A stretch of DNA of 64,000 nucleotides, from contig NC_041021.1 in NCBI RefSeq assembly GCF_004193775.1, forward strand, positions 33,739,718 through 33,803,717, written 5' to 3'. A program made the translations under genes and the position numbers. Positions 12,314 to 23,157 of the stretch are shown here, piece by piece. Under the pieces are notes generated by a model. It searched no databases and had not been told where the DNA came from. It worked only from the letters and a program-made list of their open reading frames with translations. The stretch is from Glycine soja. Lineage: Eukaryota; Streptophyta; Magnoliopsida; Fabales; Fabaceae. The stretch's first letter is position 1. Each line of letters opens with the position of its first letter.

Positions 12314-12960
12314 AGTTTTGGAATACCAATTACTAAGTCCTTTTTCACTAGATGATTGAAATTATGCATGTTTATATGTGTAGCCCTACGATGCCATAAC
12401 CAACAATCATCAATCTTACTTACCAAGCAACCAAGTTCATGAAATGATGTGTGTTTAATATTCAACATGTAGATATTACCTATTCTTTTACCTATGTGAA
12501 CAACCTCACTAGATATAGCTTCACAAATGAGACATCAATTCTTGTTGAATTCAATTTTGAAGCCTTTGTCACATAGTTGACTTATGCTCAAAACATATTG
12601 CTTAAGTCCTTCAACATACAAAACATTTTTTATGAGTCTTGTGCTGATTTCCAATGTTTCCTTCTCCCATAATTCTTTTCTTATTGTTGTCTCCAAAAGT
12701 GGCGTATCCTCCTTCCTTTAACACAAAGTCAGTAAGTCTAGACTTGTCACCTGTCATGTGCCTAGAGTAGCCACTATCCATGTACCATAGTGAATCTTTT
12801 TCTTTTAGACACACCTACAAGACAAAATTAATTAGAGAGGTGGTACCCAATTGAGGTTAGGTCCAATAGGGTTAATTTCTACAATTAAATCTTTGGGAAT
12901 CCAACCACATTTCCCTCTAGGAACATCAAATCTTCTAACATAGCATTTATACATCAATTT
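12314..12960 (-). pseudogene. Copia 1 protease and GAG-pre-integrase region
   Basis: The retroviral-type aspartic protease is recognisable as WYMDSGYSRHMTGD near 12750-12790. The catalytic D-S-G is present, while the usual cysteine after it is tyrosine. The GAG-pre-integrase domain follows as WLWHRRATHINMHNFN near 12380-12420 and VIGIPKL at 12314-12340, interrupted by stops. A frameshift or stop separates the two readable blocks. Confidence 0.85.
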
Positions 12961-13768
12961 TTTTTGTTCTAATCTTTTTGAGAAATTTCCAAACTTCTTC
13001 ACCATCAAGCTTAAATTCTCCGAACCTTCATCATCACTAGAGCTTTCTTTGTAGTCTTCCTTTGAATAGCTAACTTTAATTGTAATTCCTTTTCTTTTCT
13101 TTTATGTTTCTTCAGCATGAGATTGTTGAATCAACTCATGTTCATATGCAAGTAGTTTTCTGAAGAGAGCTTCCATCGACATTGATGCTAAGTCATCAGA
13201 TTCATAGATCATTGTGATCTTGGGGTCCCAAGTTCTTGTAAGATAGTTGAGGATTTTGATGTTTAGCTCATCATCTTCAAACATTTTTCCAAGACCAAGA
13301 AGGTGATTCACAATATGGGTGAATCTTGTTTGAAGTTCTAAATTGGCTTCTCCATTCTTCATTCAAAAAGCTTCATATTTGGCTACAAGAGTGTGGTTTC
13401 TTGCTCTTCTTACATCCACAGTAACTTCAAGCCTTTTTAATATTTCCTTTGCACTTTTGCACCTTGCAGTACGAAAAAAATTCATTAGAAGATAAACCAA
13501 AAGTTAAAATATTTGTAGCTTTTTTATCATCTTGTACTTTTCTTTTCTCATCATTTTTCATCTCATCCCATTCTTTAGGCACCAATTCACCATTCACTTC
13601 TTTAGTTGGTATAAATGATCCTTTAACAATAGCATTCCATGCACTGGGATTGATTGACTGAATAAAGATTTCTATTCTTTTTTGCCAAAATGAGAAGTGT
13701 TCTCCCTTAAACAATAGAGGTCGGTTGAGAGAGACGCCCTCTTTGAAAGTGATTTGTTTATAGCCCAT
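12961..13768 (-). pseudogene. Copia 1 gag, broken
   Basis: It starts at 13768 with MGYKQITFKEGVSLNRPLLF, typical of SIRE-like Gag, followed by FSFWQKRIEIFIQS and AWNAIVKGSFIPTK. A frame break follows near 13430, then the second Gag block ELQTRFTHIVNHLLGLGK and ILNYLTRTWDPKITMI at 13102-13362. No intact CCHC zinc knuckle was recognised before 12961. Confidence 0.88.
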
Positions 13769-13806
13769 TATAGAAAAATTGTGATCTTAAGCAAATTTCA
13801 AGATGT

Positions 13807-13819
13807 AGCTCTGATACCA
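13807..13819 (-). other. Primer binding site, initiator tRNA-Met type
   Basis: On the minus strand it reads TGGTATCAGAGCT, two bases after the LTR end. This is the common plant copia primer binding site. Confidence 0.9.
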
Positions 13820-13821
13820 AT

Positions 13822-14139
13822 TGAAAAAGATGACAAAACTCGCAAACCAAGAGGGGAGGTAAAACTAGAATATGTTTGCAAGCTACAAAAACTTGAATAA
13901 TCAATTACGAATAGCCTTGTAATCGATTAAAACAAAGAGTACTATGCACTAAAGAAGTTTCTAACTTTAGAAACACTCTTCCTAACTCTACATGATGATG
14001 CATGATGAACATATGAAAAGATAAAGGCTAAGATGCAACAATCAATACAAATTTCACTCAAGGAGTTGGGCATGCAAAAAGACAAAACTTCTTTAAGCTC
14101 CAAAGCTTAGTCTTCATGTTGTTCCCCTTATCTCTAACA
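13822..14139 (-). repeat. Copia 1 right LTR (5' LTR), internally deleted to 318 bp
   Basis: It has TGAAAAAGATGA at the left and CTCTAACA at the right, matching 4662-5563. A block corresponding to roughly 4704-5283 is missing, with the break near 13860. Confidence 0.85.
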
Positions 14140-14321
14140 ATTTTCCCCTTTTTGGCTTTGTTGATGCAAAAATTGAATTTTCATTTGAGTGCATAGAGTC
14201 TTGAGAGTAGAGACTTCTCTTAATCAAAACCTAAAACACTTAAAAAAACTGAAAGTTTTCTAAACACTGAGAGAAGTTACAAATCATATCATCATCCTCA
14301 TTAGAGCAGAGTTATATAGGA
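14140..14321 (-). mobile_element. Second partial copy of the copia 3' region beyond the right LTR
   Basis: Sequence to the right of the right LTR matches what lies inside the element next to the left LTR (5564-5742): a degraded polypurine tract, then GAGTAGAGACTTCTCTTAA, AACACTGAGA and GAGTTATATAGGA. A normal element would be followed by host DNA. This suggests two element copies sharing one LTR, formed by unequal recombination. Similarity stops at 14321, exactly where the PMD foldback begins. Confidence 0.8.
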
Positions 14322-15718
14322 CCCAAGACTAAGGAAATGCTTGTGGATCCAAGACTACATATATTTAACAAAAATGAATATAAGAATGTTAATAGTACAT
14401 ATAAATTTAAAAGCAAATAACAATGATAAAAATCAATATAATTACCTGTAAGAGAGTGATATATGTTGCAAGAAATTTATCCTTGTCAGAGACGCATAAT
14501 TCAAATTCTCATACATATGTACTAGTGCGGAAGCTCCCCATGAAAGCCCTCCAAATTGATTTAAGTAACAAAAAGCGTCCAAGAATACCTCACTGATATG
14601 TGTGGAACTCTTGTTAACAAATAGTGTGCAACCAACAAGATGCAACAAATATGTTATAGCTATTAGTGTCCATTGCCTTGCGGGACATTTGGTTCGATAA
14701 GTATCTTGCAGTCAGATAAGGCAAACATATGCTCCTCTACATTGCTTTGTCTTGTCTATTACTTCTTGTGTAGTCACTCCAAGCAACTCAACTAAAAACT
14801 TCGCAGCCTGGTCTACATCTATTGCATCATAGGTATGGAAGGCACCTATATTAGGTAGATGTAATAACGTTGCCACATCATCAAGGTTATACTAATCTCT
14901 CCTATGGGCATATGGAAATTACTAGTTTCCCTGTGTCATCTCTCCATAAAAGCAGACAAAAGTCTCATGTCTCTTGTGTCCAATGAACATGTAATCAAAG
15001 AACTTAATCCAGCATATACCAACCACTAAACCTTCAATTTTAGGTGTAGACATTCCTAATTTCTCGACCTTCCTCTCATGAGAGGCTAACTTCAACTCAG
15101 TACATTCCTACAAATAACTACAATTAATTAGGTAAATTAAAATCACAAATAAAATTTAAATGTTATAATTAAAGAAATAACTACCTTTCCTGCCAACACT
15201 TTGGCTGTCACATGATCAACATATGATGCCAACACTAATGTATCTTGGGGCTCACCTGGAAAACCCTATAAATTAGCATCTACATCCTCCATAACTAGAT
15301 CGTGAGAGTCCTCATGAGCTTTGCCAGCAACATCATCCACATGTTCAATATCCTCGACAACAGCTACAGTTGCCCATTGTCTATGTGCCAATGGTGTCAG
15401 TCTTTGACGTAGAGGAGCTTCTTCCTCATCACCACTAACCTCTCTACCTAAAGCTCTGCCTAAAACTCTACCTAAAGCCTGACACAATCCTTTTATTCTA
15501 ACCATAATCTAAAAGTTTGCACATTAATATCAATTAATATCATTTGTTAACTATAAAAAATATTATTTCATAAAAAAGTAAGCAAACAAAACAATATTTA
15601 TAAACAAGATTTAAAAAAATGCACTTTCAAAAAAATATAAATGAAAGTGAAAGTGAAATATGATTTAGACATAACAAAAAAACATATAATTTCTAATAGA
15701 TTTTGATTATTGGCCTAT
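14322..15718 (-). pseudogene. PMD gene copy 1, left arm of foldback
   Basis: Minus-strand plant mobile domain gene. The first exon starts at 15505 (MVRIKGLCQALGRVLGRALG) and encodes an acidic, low-complexity N-terminus typical of the soybean PMD family. A TAG near 15266 ends it, but family sequence (GFPGEPQDT) continues after the stop. A probable intron follows. The second exon (about 14650-15110) and third block (14442-14648) give the PMD hallmark YLLHLVGCTLFVNKSSTH and WGASALVHMYENLN, again with stops. PMD proteins are nuclear, related to MAIN/MAIL1, and linked to transposon and gene silencing in Arabidopsis. This copy cannot make a full protein. Confidence 0.85.
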
Positions 15719-15889
15719 ATGGATTGACAATCCGTATAATACACGAATTGTCAATTCATGTAGCCTATGCGAATTAAGCTACACAGATTGGCAATCCAGA
15801 TTGCTAATCCGTATAAGCAACATGGATTGTCAATCTGTATAAGTAGCAAGGATTGTCAATCTGTATAGGCTACACAGATTGCCAATCCG
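15719..15889. repeat. Loop of the foldback: array of GGATTGNCAATCCGTATA words
   Basis: Six or seven variants of an imperfect palindrome, (G/A)GATTGNCAATC(C/T)GTATA, lie within 170 bases between the two PMD arms. Two more occur at 4607-4660. Each word could itself form a small stem. The array sits upstream of both PMD starts, in the position of a shared divergent promoter region. Confidence 0.8.
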
Positions 15890-17510
15890 TATAGCCAAAT
15901 AATCAAAATCTATTAGAAATGATATGTTTTTCTATTATGTGTAAATCATATTTCACTTTCACTTTCACTTACATCTTTTTGAAAGTGTATTTTTTAAATC
16001 TTGTTTATAAATATTGTTTTGTTTGCCTGCTTTTTTTATAAAATAGTATTTTTTTATAGTTACCAAATGATATTAATTGATATTAATGTGCAAAATTTTA
16101 GATTATGGTTAGAATAAGAGAATTGCATCGGGATTTAGGTAGAGTTTTAGGCAAAACTTTAGGTGAAGAAGTTAGTGGTGATGAGGAAGAAGCCCCTCAA
16201 CACCGAAGACCGAAAGCATCAGCATGTAGACAGTGGGCAGCTACAACTATTGTCGAGGATATTGAGCATGTGGATGATGCCGCTGACGAGGCTCACGAGG
16301 AGCCTCACGATCCAGTTACAAAGGATGTAGATGTTGATTCACAGAGCTTTCCAAGTGAGCCCCAAGATATATCAGTGTTGACATCATATGTTGATCATGT
16401 GGTAGCCAAAGTGTGAGCTGGAGAGGTAGTTATTTCTTTAATTATAACATTTAAATTTTATTTTTGATTTTAATTTACCTAATTAATTATAGTTATTTGC
16501 AAGATTGTACCGAGTTGAAGTTGGCTTCTCATGGGAGGACGGTCGAGAAATTAGGAAGGCCTGCACCTGAAATTGAAGGTTTAGTGGTTGGTACAGGCTT
16601 AAGTTCCCTGATTATATCTTCATTGGACACAAGAGACAAGGGACTTTTGTATGCTTTTGCGGAGAGATGACACACGAAAACTAGCAATTTCCATCTACTC
16701 ATAGAAGAGATCAATATAACCCTTGATGATGTGGCATCATTATTACATCTACCCATTATAGGTACCTCCCATACCTATGATGCAATAGATGTAGACCAGG
16801 TTGCACAACTGTTAGTTGAGTTGCTTGGAGTGACTACACAAGAAGTAGTAGATGAGACAAAGTAATGTAGAGGGACATATGTTCGCCTTTCCTGGCTGCG
16901 AGATACTTACCGTACCAAATGTCATGCAAGACAATGAACACTAGCAACTATAACATATGTGTTGCTACTTGTAGGTTGCACACTATTTACTAACAAGAGT
17001 TCCACACATATCAGTGTGGTATTCTTGGACACATTTTGTGACCTTAATCAATGTAGATGACTTTTATGGGGACCTGCTGCACTAGTACATATGTATGAGA
17101 ATTTGAATTATGTGTCTCTGCATAAGGATAAACATCTTGCATAATATATCACTCTCTTGTAGGTAATTATATTAATTTTTATCATTGTTATTTTTTTTAA
17201 CTTTATATGTACTATTATCGATTTCTTATTCGTTTTTTTAAATATAGATCTACAAGCATTCCCCAAGTATTGGAAATGTGATTGCTAATGAAAACTATCA
17301 CAAGAGCAAACCACGTGTGTGTCGCTGGAAGTGTGGGATATTTTCAATGACCATTTATCCTAAGCGGTTGGATAGGTTGACAGGAGATTTTGTTTGTTGG
17401 ATACCTTATCACTGTGCTTTCAAAGAATTTGAGCTAATTTCTTAGAGGAAAAAATGTCATGCTTTGTTGGAGAGAAAGAGAAACAAGAACGATGTTATAC
17501 CTTGATGCAA
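15890..17510 (+). pseudogene. PMD gene copy 2, right arm of foldback
   Basis: Plus-strand PMD gene. The first exon starts at 16105 (MVRIRELHRDLGRVLGKTLG) with the acidic stretch SGDEEEAP. A TGA at 16414 replaces the family tryptophan, and an intron begins near 16427. The next exon reads ELKLASHGRTVEKLGRPAPE, FHLLIEEINITLDDVASLLH and VRLSWLRDTY, then LLLVGCTLFTNKSSTHI and AALVHMYENLN. After a further intron come PRVCRWKCGI and RLDRLTGDFVCWIPY. At least five in-frame stops make it a pseudogene. It is homologous to 14322-15718 throughout, with the first exons roughly 70% identical at the protein level, so the inverted duplication is old. Confidence 0.85.
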
Positions 17511-17635
17511 TGACATAACTCATATTAGTAATATTTATCCACTTATCCATGATTACCTGCACGTAACAAATTTAATCAGTATTATAATATTAATTTTATC
17601 CATTAATGTGTAACAAAAAACTTATATACCATCTA

Positions 17636-18320
17636 TAATCCATCATCAAGTAGGGACCACTTTAAATGTTCATGTTTATCTATGCCACCAAACAGGACTA
17701 TATAGTCATCATGCCATTGTCAAAATTCGTTGAGCAAATGATTACGAACCAAAGACCATGAATCTTCACCCAAACCTAATAAGGTAGCAATTACACGATA
17801 TCTACAATTACCATGAGCTTAGACATCAACAATGTCTTCAATAAAATCTTGCATGCATGGATGAAATTGATCCAACATTGGCATGTTCCTCTTTGGTTTT
17901 CTTTGTTCAACTGATGATGCAGACCATTTTAGTGTGGAGGAGCTATCTTGCACCGAATGTAATGCATCCACATACTCAAAGTAAGGCGAATCATGCTTCA
18001 TTGATCTTTGTTGTTTGGTCATCCATTTTTTTACAACCTTTTGTTTTCACCTTTTCAAGAGGAGCACACATCCAAGTTAGATTAGGGTACGCAAGTTCTC
18101 AATGTCTACTCCTTAAAGTCGCATTGTCACATATATCAAGAACTTTAAACTGCTTAAATATGGCTTTCATCTCTTGGGTTATGCAAACTTCAGACTCAGA
18201 TAAACATTGGTTTGAAAAACTTAGCCTCCACCAAAACATATGGACTATGTCAAGTGGTATGCTACTAACAACATACCTAGCTAGCTCACATGCACATGGG
18301 ATACCATGAGTAGTTCTCAT
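17636..18320 (-). pseudogene. MULE transposase C-terminus with OTU-like protease domain, broken
   Basis: The upper block (18099-18320) reads MRTTHGIPCACELARYV, the SWIM-type zinc finger end of a Mutator-like transposase, with C-x-C preserved, then PLDIVHMFWWRLSFSNQ. The lower block (17819-18022) has PMLDQFHPCMQDFIEDIVDV. It runs into a stop where the OTU aspartate should be, then HGNCRYRVIATLLGLGEDSW, the catalytic-cysteine region of an OTU-like domain. Stops at the OTU aspartate and further downstream inactivate it. Fusion of a MULE transposase to an OTU domain is known in soybean elements. It lies convergent to and just downstream of PMD copy 2. Confidence 0.8.
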
Positions 18321-18665
18321 AATGTATATGGACTATGTCCATTATTCTCATAATGCAGTGTTATTTAGAAGGTTATCATTTGGGATTCATATGATAAAAT
18401 TGGGTCATTTAGTAGTATAGTAGCATGTTGAATCCAATTATGCAAAAAATGAAAGCTAGCAACCAAGTTATAGAAATATATCTAGATCAATATGTTTAAT
18501 CATTGCATTTAAGTTTTTATCATTGCATTTCCATAGTTTGCCTTATACTACATATTTTGCTACTAATTTACATTTAAATTTCACCTATTTAGTTAAGATT
18601 TGGAACATGTGTGGTAGACAGATTACTAAATGCAGTGTTTTTATATTTAATTTGGTTATAGAACA
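18321..18665. other. AT-rich junction between MULE fragment and Helitron
   Basis: No domain or terminal signature is recognised. The Helitron 5' end should lie here, but no convincing TC-type terminus was identified. The remaining N-terminal part of the MULE transposase is absent. Confidence 0.5.
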
Positions 18666-21600
18666 ATGGAAAATAAAGAGAATTATTACATTGATCTTAC
18701 TGCAAAATCTCATTTGAAGCAGAAGAATGTGCTTAAGGAAAAAGGATTAATAGACAAAATAGGAATAGAAGACCCATACAACGTACACCGCTTGCTAACA
18801 TAACATTGAGGACATAGAATGAGCAGTTGGCTACAAATAGCCAATATACTCAACCAAGTTCAAGTCTAAAACCTTCTTGCAAAACAAGGAGTAGAGTTGG
18901 AAATCATTCTATTGGTCTAAATATAATTAAGAGATTTCAACAAAGTAGTCAAAACTATACACATGTGTTGGTAATTAACAACCTAATTCGGCTGCGATAG
19001 CTTCAGTCTCATTGTGTTCATCTACACCAGTGGTAGGAGTAAATACAGAATTCAATGAAAGATGTGATGTTGTTAAGCTAGAAGAAGGTATTTTATGAAA
19101 TGATTATATAATCAAAAAGTTTTTTACTTGCAATATACTGAGAAATTTCTACTATATTTCAGGTGGCAAAAGTTCAGATGAAGATGAATTACTTACAAAT
19201 GCACATGTTGTTCAAATTGGTACACACCATAATATTTCTTAAAAAAATTAAATTTATTTTTTTATTTAAATGTAATGTGTCAAGGTTTAACATTTTATTA
19301 TATGCTACTACAACAAAATATTTTGATCTTGGAGATCCACTAATGATGTGTCAATATTGTGAAGCATTGATGTGTTATCAAGAAAGGATGCATAAGCAAA
19401 GACATACACTAAATCCTAAATTTCATCTATGTTGAGGTGATGGAAAAGTGAAGCTACCATTTATGAAAACACCTCCTCCTGTACTTCATCATCTTTTGTT
19501 TGACAACAAATCTGATGACAGTAAGAATTTCCAGCAATATATTCGGACGTATAACATGATGTTTGCATTCACATCACCCGAAGTTAAGTTGAATAGGTCA
19601 ATAAATAATGGTAGAGGACCACCCAATGTTTGCATTCAAGGTCAAGCATGCCATCGAATTGGGAGTTTATTGCCTATGAAGGGACAAATTCCAAGATTTG
19701 CACAACTCTACATTTACGATACAGAAAATGAAATACATACTAGGATTCAAGCATTAAGGGGGTAAAAGCAACCCACCCTGGTTTTTTCATATGATAAGTT
19801 TTATATCTTTATTAACATTAAATATGAAACTTGACAACTTTTTTAGGGGCAATTCTAGCATTGATCCAAACATAGTTGCAAGGTTATCAACTATGCTTGA
19901 TGAATTGAATGCGCATGCAAAATGTTTTAGGATGGCTCGAGATAGACTAAAACAACAACCTGTCCAAGAGTTAAAGTTACAATTAATTTTTGATAGACAC
20001 AAGGATGGTATAATATACAACACACCCATTATTTCAAAATGAAGTTAGATTAACTTCTTGCAGATTTAACTAAAAAAGCATATATTAGGAAAAGTTGTAG
20101 CATGTAAGTATATATTTTTGTATGTAGTATATTTGGTATTCATGAATATAATTATTTATTTTAGCAATTTATTTGCTTTAATATAATTGTTTTTACACTT
20201 TCTTGATTTTGTAGACATGTATACCATTGAGTTTCAAAAGTGTGGACTGCCACACGCACATTTGCTTCTCTTCATGCATCCATCCTACAAGTATCCTACT
20301 GCAAATGATGTTGACAAGATTATTTCAGTAGAGATACTATGTGAACATAATCAGAAAGTGTTGTAAAACTTAGTGAAGTCACACATGATCCATGGACCAT
20401 ACGGTTCAACCAACAATGTATCACCATGCATAAAGAGTGGAAGGTGCTTTAGGTACTATCCTAAAAAATTCAATAGTCAACATCTCTTGACCAAGATGGA
20501 TATACTATTTATAGAAGGAGAAATAATAATCATTCTTTTATGAAAAAATTTATTACTCTTGACAACAAGAGAGTGGTCCTCTACAATTTGATTTTGTTGA
20601 TGAAATATCATGCACACATTAACATTGAATGTGCAATCAGAGTATTTCAATTAAATATTTATTTAAGTATATCAACAAAGGTTACAACTTCAATATGTTC
20701 AAATGAACATGAAGGTTCATCTGAAAACTAGGCAATGGATGAAATCAAACAATACCATGGATGCAACTATATATCACCATTTGAAGCATGCTGGAGAATA
20801 TTTTCTTTTCCAATACTTGGTAGGAAGCCAGTTGTGGAGAGATTGTTCTTTCATCTTCCTGGAGAACAAGCTGTGTATTTCAAGGATGATGATTGCATAG
20901 ATGATGTCATTTCAAAACCAAGTGTAACTGAATCAATAGACGTACGGTCATTTTTTGTTTCAAAGTTTGTGTATGACAAAAGCAAGAGATGCTCGAAACC
21001 AAGAAAAAAAAGTTATACAGTTGGAAGGCTAATTTGGGTTCCTCCAAATACATATGAATTGTTTTATTTGAGGATGATGTTAAAAGTTTGTAAGGGTCCT
21101 ACTACCTATAAACAAATTAGAACTGTGGAAAATGTTGAATATTTCACTTTCAAGGAAACATTTTTTACCATAGGATTTCTTGATGATGACAAAGAATACA
21201 TTGAAGCAATTAGAGAAGAAAGTGAATGGAGTTCATGTCATTATTTAAGAAAACTCTTCGTGACAATGTTGTTATCGAACAACATTAATAGACCGAAGGA
21301 CATGTGGAATCGAACATGGCAATGGCTTTCTTTATGAGCAAAGAAAGTTGACAAACATAACATGTATTTTTTTCTAAATTAATAACTACAAGTATTTTTT
21401 ATCATTATATCTTTTGCAGATTGAATAACTTACAATTCTATTTTTTTTATAGATTTATAGCTTTGTGATGAAGATATTAAAATTTTGACATTGGAGATTG
21501 AAAAAATATTGGAGAAAAGCAAAAAGAGTCTAAAGGATTACCCAATGATGCCATATCCCAAAGGTTATGTTAGAAGTATGTGTGGAAATAGATTAATCAT

Positions 21601-21863
21601 GAGTGAACTTGATTATGATGTGAATCTACTAAAAGCTGAATATCAAAGACATTTGAACTCACTTACAGGTATTTTTATGGAATTAAATAATAATTTTTAC
21701 TCATATTATTGATATTGATTTCTTATATATCATGTATAACAAATGAGCAAAAGGAAATCTTCCATAAAATTATTGATGTTATAAAAGCTCAATAAGGTGG
21801 CATGTTTTTCCTATATGGGTATAGTGGTACCGGTAAAACTTTCATGTGGAAGACAGTGGTACC
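18666..21863 (+). mobile_element. Helitron Rep/helicase gene, broken and 3'-truncated
   Basis: In order I see: an N-terminal RTPLANIT-type block near 18787; the Helitron-like N domain with YFDLGDPLMMCQYCEALM (about 19320-19375); LHHLLFDNKSDDSKNFQQYI and YNMMFAFTSPEVKLNRSINN; IGSLLPMKGQIPRFAQLYIY (19640-19720); the HUH nuclease motif in GLPHAHLLLFMHPSYKYPT (H-A-H at 20253-20261); SPCIKSGRC; and a frame-shifted KYLFKYINKG with the catalytic tyrosines near 20655-20690. The helicase part (20735-21337) has ISPFEACWRIFSFPI and LPGEQAVYF, and ends at a Walker A motif GYSGTGKTF (about 21814-21843). A gypsy LTR begins at 21864, so the rest of the helicase is missing. Introns, stops and frameshifts are frequent. 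Confidence 0.9.
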
Positions 21864-23157
21864 TGTCATACCCTAATTTCGTCCGGGAACTATCATTTGT
21901 TGATCTTTTGACCCATGCTAATCGACTTACGGTGTTGAACGCCAATTACAGTGCAAAAGAGATGATCATTCAATGTTTTGATCAAGAATGCGAAAGATAC
22001 CTAAAAAGGAGGGCAAAAGGGTCATTTTAAGCCTTTTTCTGAACCTTGGCTCGCTTGGGCCCCCCAAAGACATAGGGGTGAAGTAACTAGCTTGCCTGGG
22101 CGAACAAGGTTACTTTAGGATGAAGCAATAGCTTGCCTGGGCGAGCTGCCATGACCCCTAATGCCATCTTTTGCTATAAATAGGCATAAGGGGGGGGGGG
22201 GGGGCTGAAGAAGGGTTCCAAGGTCCAGCATTGAGAGAAATTGAGAGAAATCAGAGAGAAGAAGAAGAAAGAAGAGAAAAACGAGGCCGAGGCGCTACCG
22301 AATTGCGACCATAATCGACTTCTACATCATTCTTCATTCGTCATCCGGTTAGTTTTGTTTTAAGGATTTGAATGCGATCTATGCACCCTTAGGGGTCTTC
22401 TTTCTTATTTTGTGCATCTTCATCTCCTTCTTTTATCATCAGTAATCTCATTTTCTTGTTGTAAAGTGAGCTTTAATCGATCATTAGTGCCGCAAGTTAT
22501 CTTTAAAAAAAGATTGAAGGTTAATAAGCAAAAACCAAGATAAAACCAACTTATAACTAACTTTTTTTTTATCAAATATCACTTGAGATCGTTTCAAGGT
22601 CCAACACCTAAACGACTCTCTCCTCTTTTCAAAAATCAAAAGATCATTTCAAGGTCCAACGCTTTAACGACTCCTTCCTCTTTTCAAAGTTTAAAACATC
22701 ATTTCAAGGTCCAACGCCTTAAACGAATTTTGTTCACAATTAAAATCAATCTTTCAAAAAACATAAAATCAATGTAACACATAAACTTTCAGACTTAAAG
22801 AACTACGTAAGTCTGAATTCCTCATCGCACCCGAGGATACATAGGAGCAAGGGCAACACCCTTGTCGACCCCAAAAAAGTAATAAACATAAAAAGGGAAA
22901 ATACATAATTTTGAAGTCATGTTTTGCACACTCAATTAAAGGCTGTCGTCCCTTGTGGCGGGCGCGTGGGGTGCTAATACCTTCCCCGTGTGTAAACAAC
23001 TCCCGAACCTTATTTTCAAAATCCGTAGACCTTCGTCTTTTTTGTTTTTCTAACATTTTCCCTGAATAAGCGTTGGTGGTGACTCCACGCATTTTCTTCT
23101 TTTCGAAGACACACTTATATCTCGCCTTGCCCTCCCGTCGAAGGGTAGGTTGCGACA
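21864..23157 (+). repeat. Gypsy 1 left LTR, 1294 bp
   Basis: It begins TGTCATACCCTAATTTCG and ends GGTTGCGACA. A TATA-like GCTATAAATAGGC lies at about 22169-22181, followed by a run of G at about 22191-22205 and a purine-rich leader. It contains the inverted word GCTTGCCTGGGCGAGC (near 22091 and 22131) and three roughly 57-bp tandem units with TTTCAAGGTCCAACGCC (22588-22735). Confidence 0.88.
22588..22735 (+). repeat. Three tandem copies of a TTTCAAGGTCCAACGCC unit
   Basis: Each unit holds TTTCAAGGTCCAACGCC followed by a CGACTCTCTCCTCTTTTC-like tract. The same triplet recurs in the right LTR at about 28388-28530, which helps to pair the two LTRs. Confidence 0.8.

Larger units (their letters stand above)
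4662..14139 (-). mobile_element. Copia element 1, SIRE/Maximus type, decayed, minus strand
   Basis: On the minus strand the order is 5' LTR (13822-14139), primer binding site, gag, protease, integrase, reverse transcriptase, RNase H, spacer, third ORF, polypurine tract, 3' LTR (4662-5563). This is the Ty1/copia order with the extra ORF typical of SIRE-like elements. All reading frames are broken. The unit is enlarged by a solo LTR (10630-12313). The right LTR lacks about 580 bases present in the left one, and another partial copy of the element's 3' region follows it, so no target duplication can be read. Confidence 0.88.
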
